From assembly GCF_014652875.1 (NCBI RefSeq), contig NZ_BMZQ01000005.1:124001-188000 (forward strand): a DNA stretch of 64,000 bases, read 5' to 3'. This DNA comes from Tianweitania populi (GTDB lineage: Bacteria; Pseudomonadota; Alphaproteobacteria; Rhizobiales; Rhizobiaceae). A program made the position numbers and the translations under genes. The notes beneath the pieces were generated by a model. It did not search any database and was not told where the DNA came from. It saw only the letters and a list, made by a program, of their open reading frames with translations. Below are positions 47,021 to 57,357 of the stretch, piece by piece; position 1 is the first letter of the stretch; each line of letters begins with the position of its first letter.

Positions 47021-48523
47021 ATGCTGCGTCTGGAAGGGATCAGAAAGCGCTTCGGACCCGTCGAGGTTCTGCGCGGCGTCGATCTTGAGGTCAAAGCCGG
47101 TGAGATCCACGCCCTTCTCGGCGAAAACGGCGCTGGCAAGTCCACACTGATGAAGATCCTGTGCGGGATCCTGACGCCTACGGCGGGCACGATCCGCATC
47201 AACGGCGAAGAACAGCATTTTGCCGACTACGATCAAGCCACTGCTGCCGGCATTGGTATCGTGTTTCAGGAATTCAGCCTGATTCCCTATTTGACGCCGG
47301 TCGAGAACATGTTTCTTGCCCGCGAGATGACCACGAAGCTCGGCTTCCTGGATCGCACCGCCATGCGCAAGCGGGCGCAGGAAATCTTAGCGCAGCTGGA
47401 CGTCGACTTGCCGCTGGACGTACCGGTACGCAGGCTCTCGGTTGCCGAGCAGCAATTCGTGGAAATCGCCAAGGCGCTGTCGCTCAACGCGCGCATCCTG
47501 GTTCTGGACGAGCCGACCGCGACGCTTACACCGTCCGAAACTGAGCATCTCTTCAAGGTCATGCGCGAGCTGCGCAAACAGGGCGTGGCCATCATCTTCA
47601 TTTCGCATCATCTCGAAGAAATCTTCGAAATCTGCGACCGCATCACCGTTTTGCGCGATGGCGAGTTCGTCGGCGACAGTGATGTGGCCGACATCGACAA
47701 TGACCGTCTGGTTGAGATGATGGTCGGGCGGCGTATCGAGAACAGTTTTCCGCCCAAGCCTGCCTTGCTGCCGCAGGCCAAGATCCTGCTCGAATGCGAA
47801 GAAGTGCAGTTGCGGCGTGGTGGGCCAATTTCTTCCTTCCAGCTGCGTGAGGGCGAGATCCTCGGTTTTGCAGGCCTGGTTGGTTCCGGCCGCACCGAAA
47901 CAGCGTTGGCGATGCTCGGCGCTTACCCTGCAGTCCGCTGCAAGGTGAAGGTCGATGGCCAGGAGACGCGGTTCCGCGAACCGGCGGACGGTCTTGCGCA
48001 CGGCATCGGTCTGTTGCCGGAGAACCGGAAGGAAGAGGGGCTGATCACCAGCTTCCCGATCCTGCAGAACATCTCGATCAACAACTACGCCAAATATCGA
48101 AAGAACATGTGGTTCATCGATATGCAGAAGGAGCTTGCTTCTTCGGAAGCGGCGATGAAGTCCGTGCGCGTCAAGGCGCCGAACAGCCATACGCGCGTCG
48201 ATAACCTGTCGGGCGGCAACCAGCAGAAGGTGGTCATTGCCCGCTGGCTGAACCACAGCATGAAGGTGCTGATCTTCGACGAGCCGACGCGCGGCATCGA
48301 CGTTGGTGCAAAGTCCGAAATCTACCAGCTCATGCGGGATTTCACCGCGAAGGGCGACGCCATCATCATGATCTCATCCGAACTGCCGGAAGTGATCGGC
48401 ATGTCCGACCGCGTTTGCGTGTTCCGCTCCGGCGGGATCGTCGCGACGGTAGAAGGCGATGCCATTACTTCCGAGGGGATCATGACCCACGCTACGACGG
48501 GGAAAGCCAGAAATGTCGCCTGA
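47021..48523 (+). CDS. ribose-type sugar ABC ATPase with two NBDs (module B)
   Basis: 500 residues, GGGAGG upstream. NBD1: Walker [31 protein letters not shown], Walker [15 protein letters not shown]2: degenerate Walker [19 protein letters not shown], signature [15 protein letters not shown] and [14 protein letters not shown]. This is the RbsA/MglA layout. It overlaps the permease gene by 11 bases. Confidence 0.94.
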   Translation: MLRLEGIRKRFGPVEVLRGVDLEVKAGEIHALLGENGAGKSTLMKILCGILTPTAGTIRINGEEQHFADYDQATAAGIGIVFQEFSLIPYLTPVENMFLAREMTTKLGFLDRTAMRKRAQEILAQLDVDLPLDVPVRRLSVAEQQFVEIAKALSLNARILVLDEPTATLTPSETEHLFKVMRELRKQGVAIIFISHHLEEIFEICDRITVLRDGEFVGDSDVADIDNDRLVEMMVGRRIENSFPPKPALLPQAKILLECEEVQLRRGGPISSFQLREGEILGFAGLVGSGRTETALAMLGAYPAVRCKVKVDGQETRFREPADGLAHGIGLLPENRKEEGLITSFPILQNISINNYAKYRKNMWFIDMQKELASSEAAMKSVRVKAPNSHTRVDNLSGGNQQKVVIARWLNHSMKVLIFDEPTRGIDVGAKSEIYQLMRDFTAKGDAIIMISSELPEVIGMSDRVCVFRSGGIVATVEGDAITSEGIMTHATTGKARNVA

Positions 48524-49499
48524 ATCCACAGTCGCTTCGCCCTCCAATCCTCCCCGCTCGGTCGGGTCGGTGTTCCGGAAGATCTTCGCCTCTCCGCTGG
48601 CCTTGCCGCTGATCGGTTTGATCGTGGTGTCGGTCCTCATGGGATTGGCCAGCGATAACTTCTTCAGCGTGTCCAACCTCCTCAACGTGCTGCGGCAGGT
48701 TTCGGTGGTGGCGATCCTCGCGGTCGGCATGACCTTCGTCATCCTGACCGGCGGCATCGACCTTTCGGTCGGCGCGGTCATGGCACTGGCTGGAACGATC
48801 GCGGCCGGGCTCATGGTAAAAATGGGCATGCCGGCGGGAGTCGGGCTTCTGGCAGGCCTTCTGGTCGGCCTTGGGCTCGGCTTCTTCAACGGCGTCTTGG
48901 TCGCCTGGGGCAGGATGCCCGCCATTATCGTGACGCTGGCGACGATGGGCATCGCGCGGGGCCTCGGCCTGATCTATTCGGGCGGCTATCCGATTTCCGG
49001 CCTGCCTTCCTGGATTTCATGGTTCGGCGTGGGACGCGTTGGGATCATCCCGGTGCCCGTCATAGCCATGGCCCTGATTTACCTCATCGCCTGGGTGCTG
49101 CTGCATCGTACGCCCTTCGGCCGGCATGTTTATGCCATCGGCGGCAACGAAGTCGCGGCCAAGTTGTCCGGTGTGAAGACCGAACGCGTGAAGCTGGCGG
49201 TTTATGTCATCTCAGGCCTGACCGCTGCGCTTGCCGCGCTGATCCTCACGGGTCGTCTGATGTCGGGTCAGCCCAATGCCGGCGTTGGTTTCGAGCTTGA
49301 TGCAATCGCGGCGGTTGTTCTCGGCGGAACAGCGATTGCCGGCGGCCGGGGGCTGATCTTCGGCACGCTGATAGGCGCCGTGCTGCTCGGCATCCTGAAC
49401 AACGGCCTGAACCTTATGGGCATCAATCCGTATCTGCAGGACGTCATCAAGGGCTTCATCATCCTGCTCGCCATCTACATCGGACGCGAATGGCGCTGA
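48513..49499 (+). CDS. ribose-type sugar ABC permease (module B)
   Basis: 328 residues with nine or ten helices. Family motifs are [23 protein letters not shown] near residue 75, [21 protein letters not shown] near residue 135, [21 protein letters not shown] near residue 205 and [19 protein letters not shown] near residue 270. Works with the preceding ATPase and binding protein; a hairpin separates it from the dehydrogenase gene. Confidence 0.94.
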   Translation: MSPESTVASPSNPPRSVGSVFRKIFASPLALPLIGLIVVSVLMGLASDNFFSVSNLLNVLRQVSVVAILAVGMTFVILTGGIDLSVGAVMALAGTIAAGLMVKMGMPAGVGLLAGLLVGLGLGFFNGVLVAWGRMPAIIVTLATMGIARGLGLIYSGGYPISGLPSWISWFGVGRVGIIPVPVIAMALIYLIAWVLLHRTPFGRHVYAIGGNEVAAKLSGVKTERVKLAVYVISGLTAALAALILTGRLMSGQPNAGVGFELDAIAAVVLGGTAIAGGRGLIFGTLIGAVLLGILNNGLNLMGINPYLQDVIKGFIILLAIYIGREWR

Positions 49500-49533
49500 G
49501 GGTCGTGATCCCTCGCGCCCGTCTCTGAACAAA

Positions 49534-49553
49534 GAGGGCGGAACGCCGCCCTC
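49534..49553 (+). terminator. terminator-like hairpin between transporter and enzyme genes
   Basis: GAGGGCGG-aacg-CCGCCCTC followed by CCCAAACTTTTT. The T run is six bases off the stem, so it may be a partial terminator that lowers expression of the downstream enzymes. Confidence 0.6.
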
Positions 49554-49589
49554 CCCAAACTTTTTAAACATCCACTTTGGAGACCAAGA

Positions 49590-50321
49590 ATGTCGGAATC
49601 CCTGAACGGCAAGATCGCCGTCATCACTGGCGCTGCTTCAGGCATAGGGCTCGCCACCACCGAGATGCTGCTGCGAAACGGCGCGACGGTGGTGATGGTG
49701 GACTTCAATGAAGCGGCCTTGAAGGAGCTCACCGCCAAGCTCGGTGAGAAGGCGATCCCGCAGGTCACCAACCTGATCGACCCGGAAAGCTGTGCCGCGA
49801 TGGTGCCGGAGATCCTGCAGAAGGTCGACCATATCGACATCCTGTATTGCAATGCAGGTACGTATATCGGCGGCGATCTCACTGAAACGGACGCCGCTTC
49901 CATTGATCGGATGCTGAACCTCAACGTCAATGCCGTGATGAAGAACGTGCATGCGGTTGTTCCGCACATGATCGAGCGCGGCACGGGCGACATCGTGGTC
50001 ACCTGCTCGATTGCCGGCCATTTCCCGACTTTTTGGGAGCCCGTTTATGCCAGCTCGAAGTGGGCGATCACCTGCTTCGTGCAGACCATGCGCCGTCAGA
50101 TGATCCCGCATGGTGTCCGTGTCGCCCAGGTTTCACCGGGTCCGGTTGTGTCCGCTCTGCTGGCCGATTGGCCGGAAGAAAACCTGCGCAAAGCCAAGGA
50201 ATCCGGCAGCTTGATCGATCCGAGCGAAGTGGCGGATGCGTTGGAATTCATGCTCACCCGCAAGCGCACGGTCACCATCCGCGACATGCTGGTGCTGCCC
50301 ACCAACTTCGACCGGGTTTAA
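49590..50321 (+). CDS. rbtD: ribitol 2-dehydrogenase (SDR)
   Basis: 243 residues. Beyond the general SDR features (TGAASGIG near residue 12, NAGTYIGG, catalytic YASSK) it matches Klebsiella ribitol dehydrogenase closely from memory: NAGAYIGG, WEPVY(A/T)ASK, MRRQ...HGVRV, SPGPVVSALLADWP, GSLIDPSEVADALEFM and a C-terminal VTIRDMLVLPTNFD. It oxidises ribitol to D-ribulose with NAD+. The next gene is a ribulokinase-type FGGY kinase, the expected second step. Confidence 0.85.
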   Translation: MSESLNGKIAVITGAASGIGLATTEMLLRNGATVVMVDFNEAALKELTAKLGEKAIPQVTNLIDPESCAAMVPEILQKVDHIDILYCNAGTYIGGDLTETDAASIDRMLNLNVNAVMKNVHAVVPHMIERGTGDIVVTCSIAGHFPTFWEPVYASSKWAITCFVQTMRRQMIPHGVRVAQVSPGPVVSALLADWPEENLRKAKESGSLIDPSEVADALEFMLTRKRTVTIRDMLVLPTNFDRV

Positions 50322-50403
50322 GGTCGAACAACATGGCTGTTGCTCCCGTCAATGAGGCAAGCAACAGCCGGGCCATGCAAGATGTGCGCGATCGGAGAAC
50401 ACC

Positions 50404-52065
50404 ATGATGAATGAGGTCAGTGACCTGTCGCGCACCTTCATCGGCATCGATGTCGGCACGGGTAGCGCCCGCGCCGGCGTGTTCAACCGGCAGGGCGATC
50501 TTCTCGCCACCGCCAAGCATTCGATCGCCATGCATCGGGAGGATGGCGGCATTGCCGAGCAGTCCAGCGCACAGATCTGGCAGGCGGTATGTTCGTCGGT
50601 TCGCGATGCCGTGGCAGAAGCGGGCGTTTCTCCGGACACGGTAACAGGCATCGGCTTTGATGCGACCTGCTCCCTGGTGGTGCTCGGTCGCGACGGCATC
50701 AGCCTTCCTGTCGGTGACCCCGAGCACTCCGAGCGCGACATCATCGTCTGGATGGACCACCGTGCGCTTGATCAGGCGTCGCGCATCAACGCTCTCGGCC
50801 ATGACGTGCTGCGCTATGTAGGCGGACGCATCTCGCCTGAGATGCAAACGCCGAAGCTGCTGTGGTTGAAGGAGCACCGCCCCGAAATCTACGCCCAAGC
50901 AGAGCACTTCTTTGATCTCACCGATTTCCTGACCTGGAAGGCCACCGGCGCGCTCGATCGCTCGTCCTGCACGGTGACCTGCAAGTGGACTTACCTCGCG
51001 CACGAAAAGCGCTGGGATGCGTCTTACTTCCAAGAGATCGGCCTCGGTGATCTGGCCGACGAGGATTTTCATCGCATTGGCCAGAGTGTGGTTGAGCCGG
51101 GATCGCGGCTCGGCAATGGCTTGTCGCCGGAAGCAGCAGCGGACATGGGCCTTCAGCCCGGGACGGCCGTTGCCGCGGGTCTGATCGATGCCCATGCTGG
51201 TGGGTTGGGAACAGTGTTCGCCGGTGGTGGGGCAGGGGATCCGACGCGCTGCCTCGGCTATGTATTCGGTACCTCCTCCTGCACGATGACGACGACGGCC
51301 GAGCCTGCCTTCGTGCCGGGTGTCTGGGGGCCGTATTTCTCTGCCATGGTGCCTGGCATGTGGCTCAACGAGGGCGGTCAGTCGGCAGCCGGAGCCGCGA
51401 TCGACCAGCTGATCAAACACCATCCGGCAAAAGCGGAAGCGGAAAGATTGGCTTCGGCAGAAGGCAAATCGCTGCCGCATTGGCTGGCCGATCAGGCTTT
51501 GGAACTGGCTGGAACTGCCTCGCAGGCCGTGCGCCTCGCTGATGATTTGCATGTCGTGCCGGAGTTCCTCGGCAACCGCGCGCCCTTTGCCGATCCTTAT
51601 GCCCGTGCGGTGATCGTCGGGCTGGGCATGGAGGAAGGCATCGATAGCCTCGTCGCCCTTTATGTCGCAGGCCTTTGCGGCCTGGGTTACGGACTGCGCC
51701 AGATCGTGGAAACGCAGGCAAGCCATGGCGCGCCGGTGGAAACGATCAGCATTTCCGGCGGCGCCGGCGCGCATCCTCTTGCGTGGCAGATATTGGCCGA
51801 TGCGACCGGACTGCCGGTTGAAGTCACCGCTTGCCCCGAACCTGTGCTGCTCGGCTCTGCCATCTTGGGCGCTGTCGCGGCCAGCGCCTATTCCGATATC
51901 CGTACCGCCATGCCGGCCATGTCCCACGTCGCCACGCGTTGCACGGCTGACGATCAGGCGATCACGGCGCTTCATGCGTTGCGCTATCAAGCGTTCCTGA
52001 AACTTCAGGACACGACGCGTGATATCCGCCGCCGCGAGCAAGCAGCGCTTTACCCGTCAGCCTGA
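50404..52065 (+). CDS. FGGY-family pentulose kinase, probable D-ribulokinase
   Basis: 553 residues, the long ribulokinase form of the FGGY family. IGIDVGTGSARAGVFN opens the ATPase fold; GIGFDATCSLVVLG, GGRISPEMQTPKLLWLKEH, FFDLTDFLTWKATG and GLIDAHAGGLGTVF follow; LFGTSSC-like VFGTSSCTMTTT is near residue 285 and ISISGGAGAHPLAWQILADATG near residue 450. It should phosphorylate D-ribulose (or L-ribulose/xylulose) to the 5-phosphate. It lies 82 bp after ribitol dehydrogenase. ATG at 50404 or 50407. Confidence 0.88.
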   Translation: MMNEVSDLSRTFIGIDVGTGSARAGVFNRQGDLLATAKHSIAMHREDGGIAEQSSAQIWQAVCSSVRDAVAEAGVSPDTVTGIGFDATCSLVVLGRDGISLPVGDPEHSERDIIVWMDHRALDQASRINALGHDVLRYVGGRISPEMQTPKLLWLKEHRPEIYAQAEHFFDLTDFLTWKATGALDRSSCTVTCKWTYLAHEKRWDASYFQEIGLGDLADEDFHRIGQSVVEPGSRLGNGLSPEAAADMGLQPGTAVAAGLIDAHAGGLGTVFAGGGAGDPTRCLGYVFGTSSCTMTTTAEPAFVPGVWGPYFSAMVPGMWLNEGGQSAAGAAIDQLIKHHPAKAEAERLASAEGKSLPHWLADQALELAGTASQAVRLADDLHVVPEFLGNRAPFADPYARAVIVGLGMEEGIDSLVALYVAGLCGLGYGLRQIVETQASHGAPVETISISGGAGAHPLAWQILADATGLPVEVTACPEPVLLGSAILGAVAASAYSDIRTAMPAMSHVATRCTADDQAITALHALRYQAFLKLQDTTRDIRRREQAALYPSA

Positions 52066-52135
52066 CGGTTCAACGACATCAACGCGGATCACCATCAGCT
52101 TGATGACCGCGACCAAGGCCTTCTGGAGAAAAAGC

Positions 52136-52861
52136 ATGGACTTCGCAGGAAAATCGGTCCTCATCACCGGCGCCGGAAAGGGTATCGGACGCGCCTGTGC
52201 GCGGTTGATGGCTGCACGGGGCGCCGAAGTCATCGCGCTCAGCCGCACGCAAGCCGATCTGGATGGTCTGCGCGAGGAACTCGGCGCTCGCACAATCCGG
52301 GTTGATCTGCAGGACCCGGTTGCGACACGCGCGGCCGTTGCGGAGGCCGGAACCTGCGACTTCCTCATCAACTCCGCCGGCATCAATGTGCTGGAAAGCG
52401 TGCTGGATATGACGCACGAGGGCTATGAGGCTGTGCTCGGTATCAACCTGCGCGCCGCCCTTATTACCTGCCAGGAATTCGCCAAGAGCCGCATTGCCGC
52501 CGGCGGTGGCGGCGCCATCGTCAATATCACATCGATTGCTGGCCATCGCGGCTTCCAGAACCACCTGTGCTATGCGGCGTCCAAAGCCGGCCTGGAAGGC
52601 GCGTCGCGCGTCATGGCCAAGGAACTCGGCCCCCATAACATCCGCGTCAATTGCGTGGCGCCCACCATCACCCTGACTGAGCTTGCCGTGGAGGCCTGGT
52701 CCGATCCCGTTAAGAGCGAGCCGATGATGGTGCGGCATCCGCTCAACCGCTTCGCGGAAGCCGACGAAGTGGCCCGAAGCATCGCCATGCTCCTGTCTGA
52801 TGATGCCGGCATGGTATCGGGCGCGGTCTTGTCCGTAGACGGCGGGTTCCTCGCCGTCTGA
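52136..52861 (+). CDS. SDR similar to L-xylulose reductase (DCXR)
   Basis: 241 residues from an ATG with GGAGAA upstream. The sequence follows animal dicarbonyl/L-xylulose reductase segment by segment: TGAGKGIGRACARLM, ALSRTQADLDGL, NLRAALITCQEFAKS, YAASKAGLEGASRVMAKELG, HNIRVNCVAPTITLT, WSDPVKSEPM, PLNRFAEADEVA and LLSDDAGMVSGAVLSVDGGF. It probably interconverts a pentitol (xylitol, arabinitol) and a ketopentose. As last gene of module B it suggests that the operon handles more than one pentitol. Confidence 0.85.
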   Translation: MDFAGKSVLITGAGKGIGRACARLMAARGAEVIALSRTQADLDGLREELGARTIRVDLQDPVATRAAVAEAGTCDFLINSAGINVLESVLDMTHEGYEAVLGINLRAALITCQEFAKSRIAAGGGGAIVNITSIAGHRGFQNHLCYAASKAGLEGASRVMAKELGPHNIRVNCVAPTITLTELAVEAWSDPVKSEPMMVRHPLNRFAEADEVARSIAMLLSDDAGMVSGAVLSVDGGFLAV

Positions 52862-52891
52862 CTTTCGGAGGCGACCTGCCGCGAACGCTGT

Positions 52892-54625
52892 TTAGGCTGT
52901 TTGCGGCGCGATGATCTCGAGTTCATGAACCATGGCGTCGCGCATCATGAACTTCTGAGCCTTACCGGTAACCGTGGTCGGCAGCTCGTTCTTAAATCGC
53001 ACGTAGCGAGGCACCTTATAATGGGCGATCTGCTCCTTGCAGAAGGCCCTGATCTCGTCCTCGCTCACGTCCTCACCGGCCTTCGGCACGATCCAGGCGC
53101 ATAGTTCCTCGCCATAACGGGGATCCGGCACGCCGAAAACCTGCACTTCCCGCACCTTCGGGTGGCGGTAAAGGAACTCCTCGATCTCGCGCGGATAGAT
53201 GTTCTCACCGCCGCGGATCACAAGGTCCTTCACCCGTCCGACGATGTTGCAGTAGCCCTCATCGTCGATGACAGCGAGATCGCCGGTGTGCATCCAGCCT
53301 TTTGCATCGATTGCCTCAGACGTACGGGCTGGATCGTCCCAATAGCCCTGCATCACGGAGTAACCGCGCGTGCACAGCTCACCGCGCTCGCCCGGCTTCA
53401 GCGTTTCGCCGTCGTCGCCCACAGTCTTGACCTCGACATGAGGATGCACCCGGCCGACTGTGGTGACGCGGCGCTCAAGCGGATCATCGATGGCGCTTTG
53501 GAACGACACCGGGCTGGTTTCGGTCATGCCATAAGCGATGGTTACCTCGCTCATGTTCATTTCCGAAACCACACGCTTCATGATCTCAATGGGGCAAGGC
53601 GCCCCGGCCATGATGCCCGTTCGTAACGTCGAAACATCGAAGCTCCTGAAGTCAGGATGATCGAGCATGGCGACGAACATGGTCGGTACGCCATACAGCG
53701 CCGTGCAGTTCTCCTTTTGAACCGCCGCCAACGAGGTTGCCGGATCGAAGCCTTCGCCGGGGAACACCATGGTTGCGCCCTTGGTGACACAGCCGATCGA
53801 CCCCATCACCATGCCGAAGCAGTGGTAGAAGGGCACGGGAATGCACAGGCGATCCTGAGCGGTCAGCCCCATCGCAGCCGTGACGAAGTGGCCGTTGTTG
53901 ACGATGTTGACGTGCGTAAGGGTTGCGCCCTTTGGCGCCCCGGTCGTGCCGCTGGTGAACTGGATGTTAATAGGATCGTCTTGCTTCAGTGTCGCGCTGA
54001 TCGCATCAAGTTCGGCCCTCGAGACATGCTGCCCATCCTCGCTCACTTCCGTGAAGCTCAGCATGCCTCGTCGTGAACCTTCGCCCATGTGGATCACGAA
54101 TTTTAGATCTGGCAGGCGAGCTGCGCTCAAGGGGCCGGAGGTTGCGGATGCGATCTCGGGCGCAAGCGTAGCAAGCATCTGCAGGTAATCAGAAGACTTG
54201 AAGCTTTCAGCCGTCACCAGCGCCTTACAGCCGACCTTGGTGAGCGCGTATTCAAGCTCGGCCGTACGATAGGCCGGATTGATGTTGACCAGGATGAGGC
54301 CAATACGCGCGGTGGCATATTGCGTGACCAGCCATTCCCATCGATTGGGCGACCAGATGCCGACACGGTCGCCTTTAACGAGGCCAAGTCTGTGAAGCCC
54401 GCCGGCAAAGGCATCGACGACCCGTCCAAGCTCGTACCAGGTAAAGCGGCGCCCTTGTTGCACAAAGATCGCCGCTTCCCGCTCGCCTTCCCTTGCCACT
54501 GTCGCTGCGAGAAGATCCGGCAGCGTATGGGGAAGGAGCGGCTGTGTCGTATCGCCCACAACATGGGCCAAACCAGCAACCGGCAGACGGTTTGCCGACG
54601 TCAGGTATTGATGGTGCATCACCAC
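52892..54625 (-). CDS. AMP-binding fatty-acyl-CoA synthetase
   Basis: 577 residues. The acyl-adenylate family motifs are complete: [17 protein letters not shown] near residue 220, [23 protein letters not shown] near residue 355, [12 protein letters not shown] near residue 430, [20 protein letters not shown] and a C-terminal GKAQKF lysine motif. It activates a fatty or aromatic carboxylate to its CoA ester with ATP. Convergent with the xylulose-reductase-like gene and not part of the sugar operon. A GC hairpin (CCAGCCG/CGGCTGG, 54651-54678) lies in its upstream region. Confidence 0.92.
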   Translation of the reverse strand: MVMHHQYLTSANRLPVAGLAHVVGDTTQPLLPHTLPDLLAATVAREGEREAAIFVQQGRRFTWYELGRVVDAFAGGLHRLGLVKGDRVGIWSPNRWEWLVTQYATARIGLILVNINPAYRTAELEYALTKVGCKALVTAESFKSSDYLQMLATLAPEIASATSGPLSAARLPDLKFVIHMGEGSRRGMLSFTEVSEDGQHVSRAELDAISATLKQDDPINIQFTSGTTGAPKGATLTHVNIVNNGHFVTAAMGLTAQDRLCIPVPFYHCFGMVMGSIGCVTKGATMVFPGEGFDPATSLAAVQKENCTALYGVPTMFVAMLDHPDFRSFDVSTLRTGIMAGAPCPIEIMKRVVSEMNMSEVTIAYGMTETSPVSFQSAIDDPLERRVTTVGRVHPHVEVKTVGDDGETLKPGERGELCTRGYSVMQGYWDDPARTSEAIDAKGWMHTGDLAVIDDEGYCNIVGRVKDLVIRGGENIYPREIEEFLYRHPKVREVQVFGVPDPRYGEELCAWIVPKAGEDVSEDEIRAFCKEQIAHYKVPRYVRFKNELPTTVTGKAQKFMMRDAMVHELEIIAPQTA

Positions 54626-54800
54626 TGTTCTCCTCCGGTGGTTCCCGCATCCAGCCGCCGATCGTGGGCGACGGCTGGTCTGCTTCGGAGGTTAGAGGAT
54701 GTAGCGGTGCGATGCCAGCCTGGTGCCGGATCATGCCCGGTTAGCCTAAGCAGTACCTCCTAGAACCTTTGAAAGCGGTTCCGCTCGGCAGCTTGTCCAC

Positions 54801-56957
54801 TCACCATTTCAGGGCGATGCTGCCCAGAACGGTACGACCCTCACCATAGAAGCAGCCGAAGTTACAGCTGGCGACGTAGTCATCGTCGGCGATGTTGTTG
54901 ACGTTGAGCGAGGCTTTAAAATTGTCTCGCTCATAGCGGATCGCGGCATCGAACAAAGTGGCTGACGGCAAATGGATCAGGTTGCTATCATTGCCATAGC
55001 GCTCACCGAGGTAGCGCACACCTGCGCCAACGGAAACGCCTTCGAGCCAAGCGAAATTGGGCGAGAAGATTTGCGGCTGAAGGGTATAGTTCACCCAGAG
55101 CGATGCTGAATGCTCGGGCACATTGGCAGGTTGGTTACCGGTCGTCGTTGCGGTCACAATGCCATTGCGCAGCGTATCGGTACCCTCCAGAATTTCGGCG
55201 TCCGTGTAGGTATAGGCCGCGATGAGATCCAGCCCTGCTGCGAGGCTCGCCGTTGCTTCCAGTTCGAAGCCTTGGCTACGAACTTCGCCGGTTTGCGAGC
55301 GCACATTCGTCAGAAGTCCATTCACCGTCTCGGCCTGTGTGGCGACGACATTGGTCCGCGTCAGGCTGTAGAGGCTTGCGGTTACGAAGCTGTCCCAACC
55401 CTCCGGCTGGAACTTCAGACCGCCTTCGATCTGCTTGCCTTCGGTGGGCTTGTAGAGGTCGCCTGCAGTGGTGGTGCCGATGATCGGGTCAAACGACGTC
55501 GAATAGCTGATGTAAGGTGCCAGGCCATTGTCGAACAGGTAAACAGCCCCGGCGCGCCATGTCGTCGCCGTATCTTTTGGCTCGGAGCCGGTCAGCGTGT
55601 CTTCCAATCGCGACCAATCCTGCCGGATACCAAGCGTGGTCACGAGCCGGTCGAACTTGATCTGATCCTGCGCGTAAAGTCCCGTTTGGTTCAGGCGAAG
55701 GTCCTTGACCGTGGTTTTCGTCGGATCAACGAAGATGGGCGATCCATAAACGGGGTTATAGGCATCGATTGGCGTTTGGCCGGTGGTGAAGTTAGATGAC
55801 CGGTTCTGCTGGTGCCGGCGATGATCAAGGCCCACGAGAAGCGTGTGCTGAAGGGCGCCTGTATCGAAATCAGTCTCGAACTGGTTGTCGATGCCGAAAG
55901 ATGTCTGCCTTTCAGCTTGCACGGAAGCGCCGCGCAAAACCGATCTCTGGTTTGCGGCAAATCCCGAATAATACAAGTTCTGATAGTTGATGTCCGTGTA
56001 GAGAAGCTGCGCGTTCTGGCGGAACTTCAGCTGCTCGTTGAACTGATGCTTGAACTCGTAACCGATGGTCGCCGTCAGGAATTCGGACTCGTCGAAATCC
56101 GACTCGCCGAGATAACGGGAGGCAGGAATCTTGCCGTTTGGATTGAAGTCCAAAGTGCCGGCCTGAGGCAGACCGAAGGGCGAATTGCCCTCATCATATT
56201 GCAGCGACGACAGGAGCGTCAGCGACGTGCCGGCATCGGGTTCGAACGTGATCGTCGGCGCGATGTAGAGGCGGTTATCCTCGACATGATCCTGCTGCGT
56301 GTCGGCAAGGCGTCCGACACCCGTGAGACGATAGGAAACAGCTTCGTTGGGCGAAACGCCGCCGAGATCGAGTTTCCCGACATAGCGGCTGTCCGATCCA
56401 AACTCAACCGCCGCTTCCCGGAAGGTGGTGCCCGTGGGACGCTTCTGGATCAGGTTAACGATACCGCCCGGCACAGCCTGTCCATAAAGCACAGAGGCTG
56501 GGCCTTTCACGACCTCAATCCGCTCCTGCCCATAAGGCTCGAAGGACAGAGCGCCAAAATCGCGGATATATCGAAAATTGTTGAGGTAGATGTTGTCGGT
56601 GGCTGCAAAGCCGCGAATGATGGGCGAAAAGAAGCGCGCATCGTTGCCGAAGGGCTGAGTGACCACACCAGCCGTGTAGTTCAGCGCTTCGCCGAGATTC
56701 TGGACGCCGCGATCTTCGAGCTGTTCGGTCGTCACGACCGAGATGGCTTGAGGAATCTCAATGATAGGCGTGTCCGTTTTCGAACCGCTTGTCGTGTCAC
56801 GGGCGACGTAACCGCTCACCGGACCGGTTCCCGAACCGTCGCCGGTCACCACAACCGTATCGAGTGCAACCGTCTGCGCCATGGCAAACCCAGGTAGGGT
56901 GATGAAGGCGCAGGATAGGCTGAGGACGCGATAGTGCGAGAGCAAGCGACGGGGCAT
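54801..56957 (-). CDS. TonB-dependent siderophore receptor (ferrichrome/ferrioxamine type)
   Basis: 718 residues from MPRRLLSHYR with a signal peptide ending near GFAMAQ; a longer frame adds 18 unlikely residues. TonB box-like LDTVVVTGDG, then the plug domain (TPIIEIPQAISVVTTEQL, RGFAATDNIYLNNFR, IEVVKGPASVLYGQAVPGGIVNLI). The barrel ends in the FhuA-family signature FGCFYGEGRTVLGSIALKW with a terminal aromatic. It imports ferric hydroxamates across the outer membrane. Divergent from fhuCDB-like genes, its inner-membrane partners. Confidence 0.93.
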   Translation of the reverse strand: MPRRLLSHYRVLSLSCAFITLPGFAMAQTVALDTVVVTGDGSGTGPVSGYVARDTTSGSKTDTPIIEIPQAISVVTTEQLEDRGVQNLGEALNYTAGVVTQPFGNDARFFSPIIRGFAATDNIYLNNFRYIRDFGALSFEPYGQERIEVVKGPASVLYGQAVPGGIVNLIQKRPTGTTFREAAVEFGSDSRYVGKLDLGGVSPNEAVSYRLTGVGRLADTQQDHVEDNRLYIAPTITFEPDAGTSLTLLSSLQYDEGNSPFGLPQAGTLDFNPNGKIPASRYLGESDFDESEFLTATIGYEFKHQFNEQLKFRQNAQLLYTDINYQNLYYSGFAANQRSVLRGASVQAERQTSFGIDNQFETDFDTGALQHTLLVGLDHRRHQQNRSSNFTTGQTPIDAYNPVYGSPIFVDPTKTTVKDLRLNQTGLYAQDQIKFDRLVTTLGIRQDWSRLEDTLTGSEPKDTATTWRAGAVYLFDNGLAPYISYSTSFDPIIGTTTAGDLYKPTEGKQIEGGLKFQPEGWDSFVTASLYSLTRTNVVATQAETVNGLLTNVRSQTGEVRSQGFELEATASLAAGLDLIAAYTYTDAEILEGTDTLRNGIVTATTTGNQPANVPEHSASLWVNYTLQPQIFSPNFAWLEGVSVGAGVRYLGERYGNDSNLIHLPSATLFDAAIRYERDNFKASLNVNNIADDDYVASCNFGCFYGEGRTVLGSIALKW

Positions 56958-57357
56958 GAGAAAGTTCCTTACTGACGCCCGCCTCGCTAACAGAATTGAT
57001 GAGCTACACAATCATGTTTTGGCCTCAGCTGAGACATACCTGGCGAGTGTGATGTTCTTGCACAAGCACGGCATTCAGCAGGAGGTCGATCGTCATCGGC
57101 TTCGAAGCGGCTACCCAGACATCGAGTTTGGAGCGGCGGTGAGCCTTGTCCTGGCCTTGATCTCCTGGCGAGCTACACCTATAGCGGCGACGAGATTGCG
57201 CAGGGCACCTGATGCTGACAACGACCTTAGGCAAGCAGCCGGCCCGCTTTACAGAGTATCCGAGATCGCTTTTGCTAGAGATCTTAACGGCACAGAGCCT
57301 GGCCTGGGTCAGCGCTGGTCGTCGTTCCCGCGGCTCGCGCCTCAGCGAAAACAACAC
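56958..57357. other. divergent iron-operon promoter region
   Basis: About 400 bp between the receptor and the FhuC-like gene. A plus-strand frame is open through it, but the translation has no ABC homology before residue MVARRAAS and no recognisable domain. I see no clear Fur, RirA or Irr box, though iron control is expected from the gene content. Confidence 0.4.

Noticed and set aside
56956-57357. Long N-terminal extension of the FhuC-like ATPase
   Set aside because: It would add 134 residues unlike any ABC ATPase and would occupy the promoter region; the ATG at 57358 gives the normal length.
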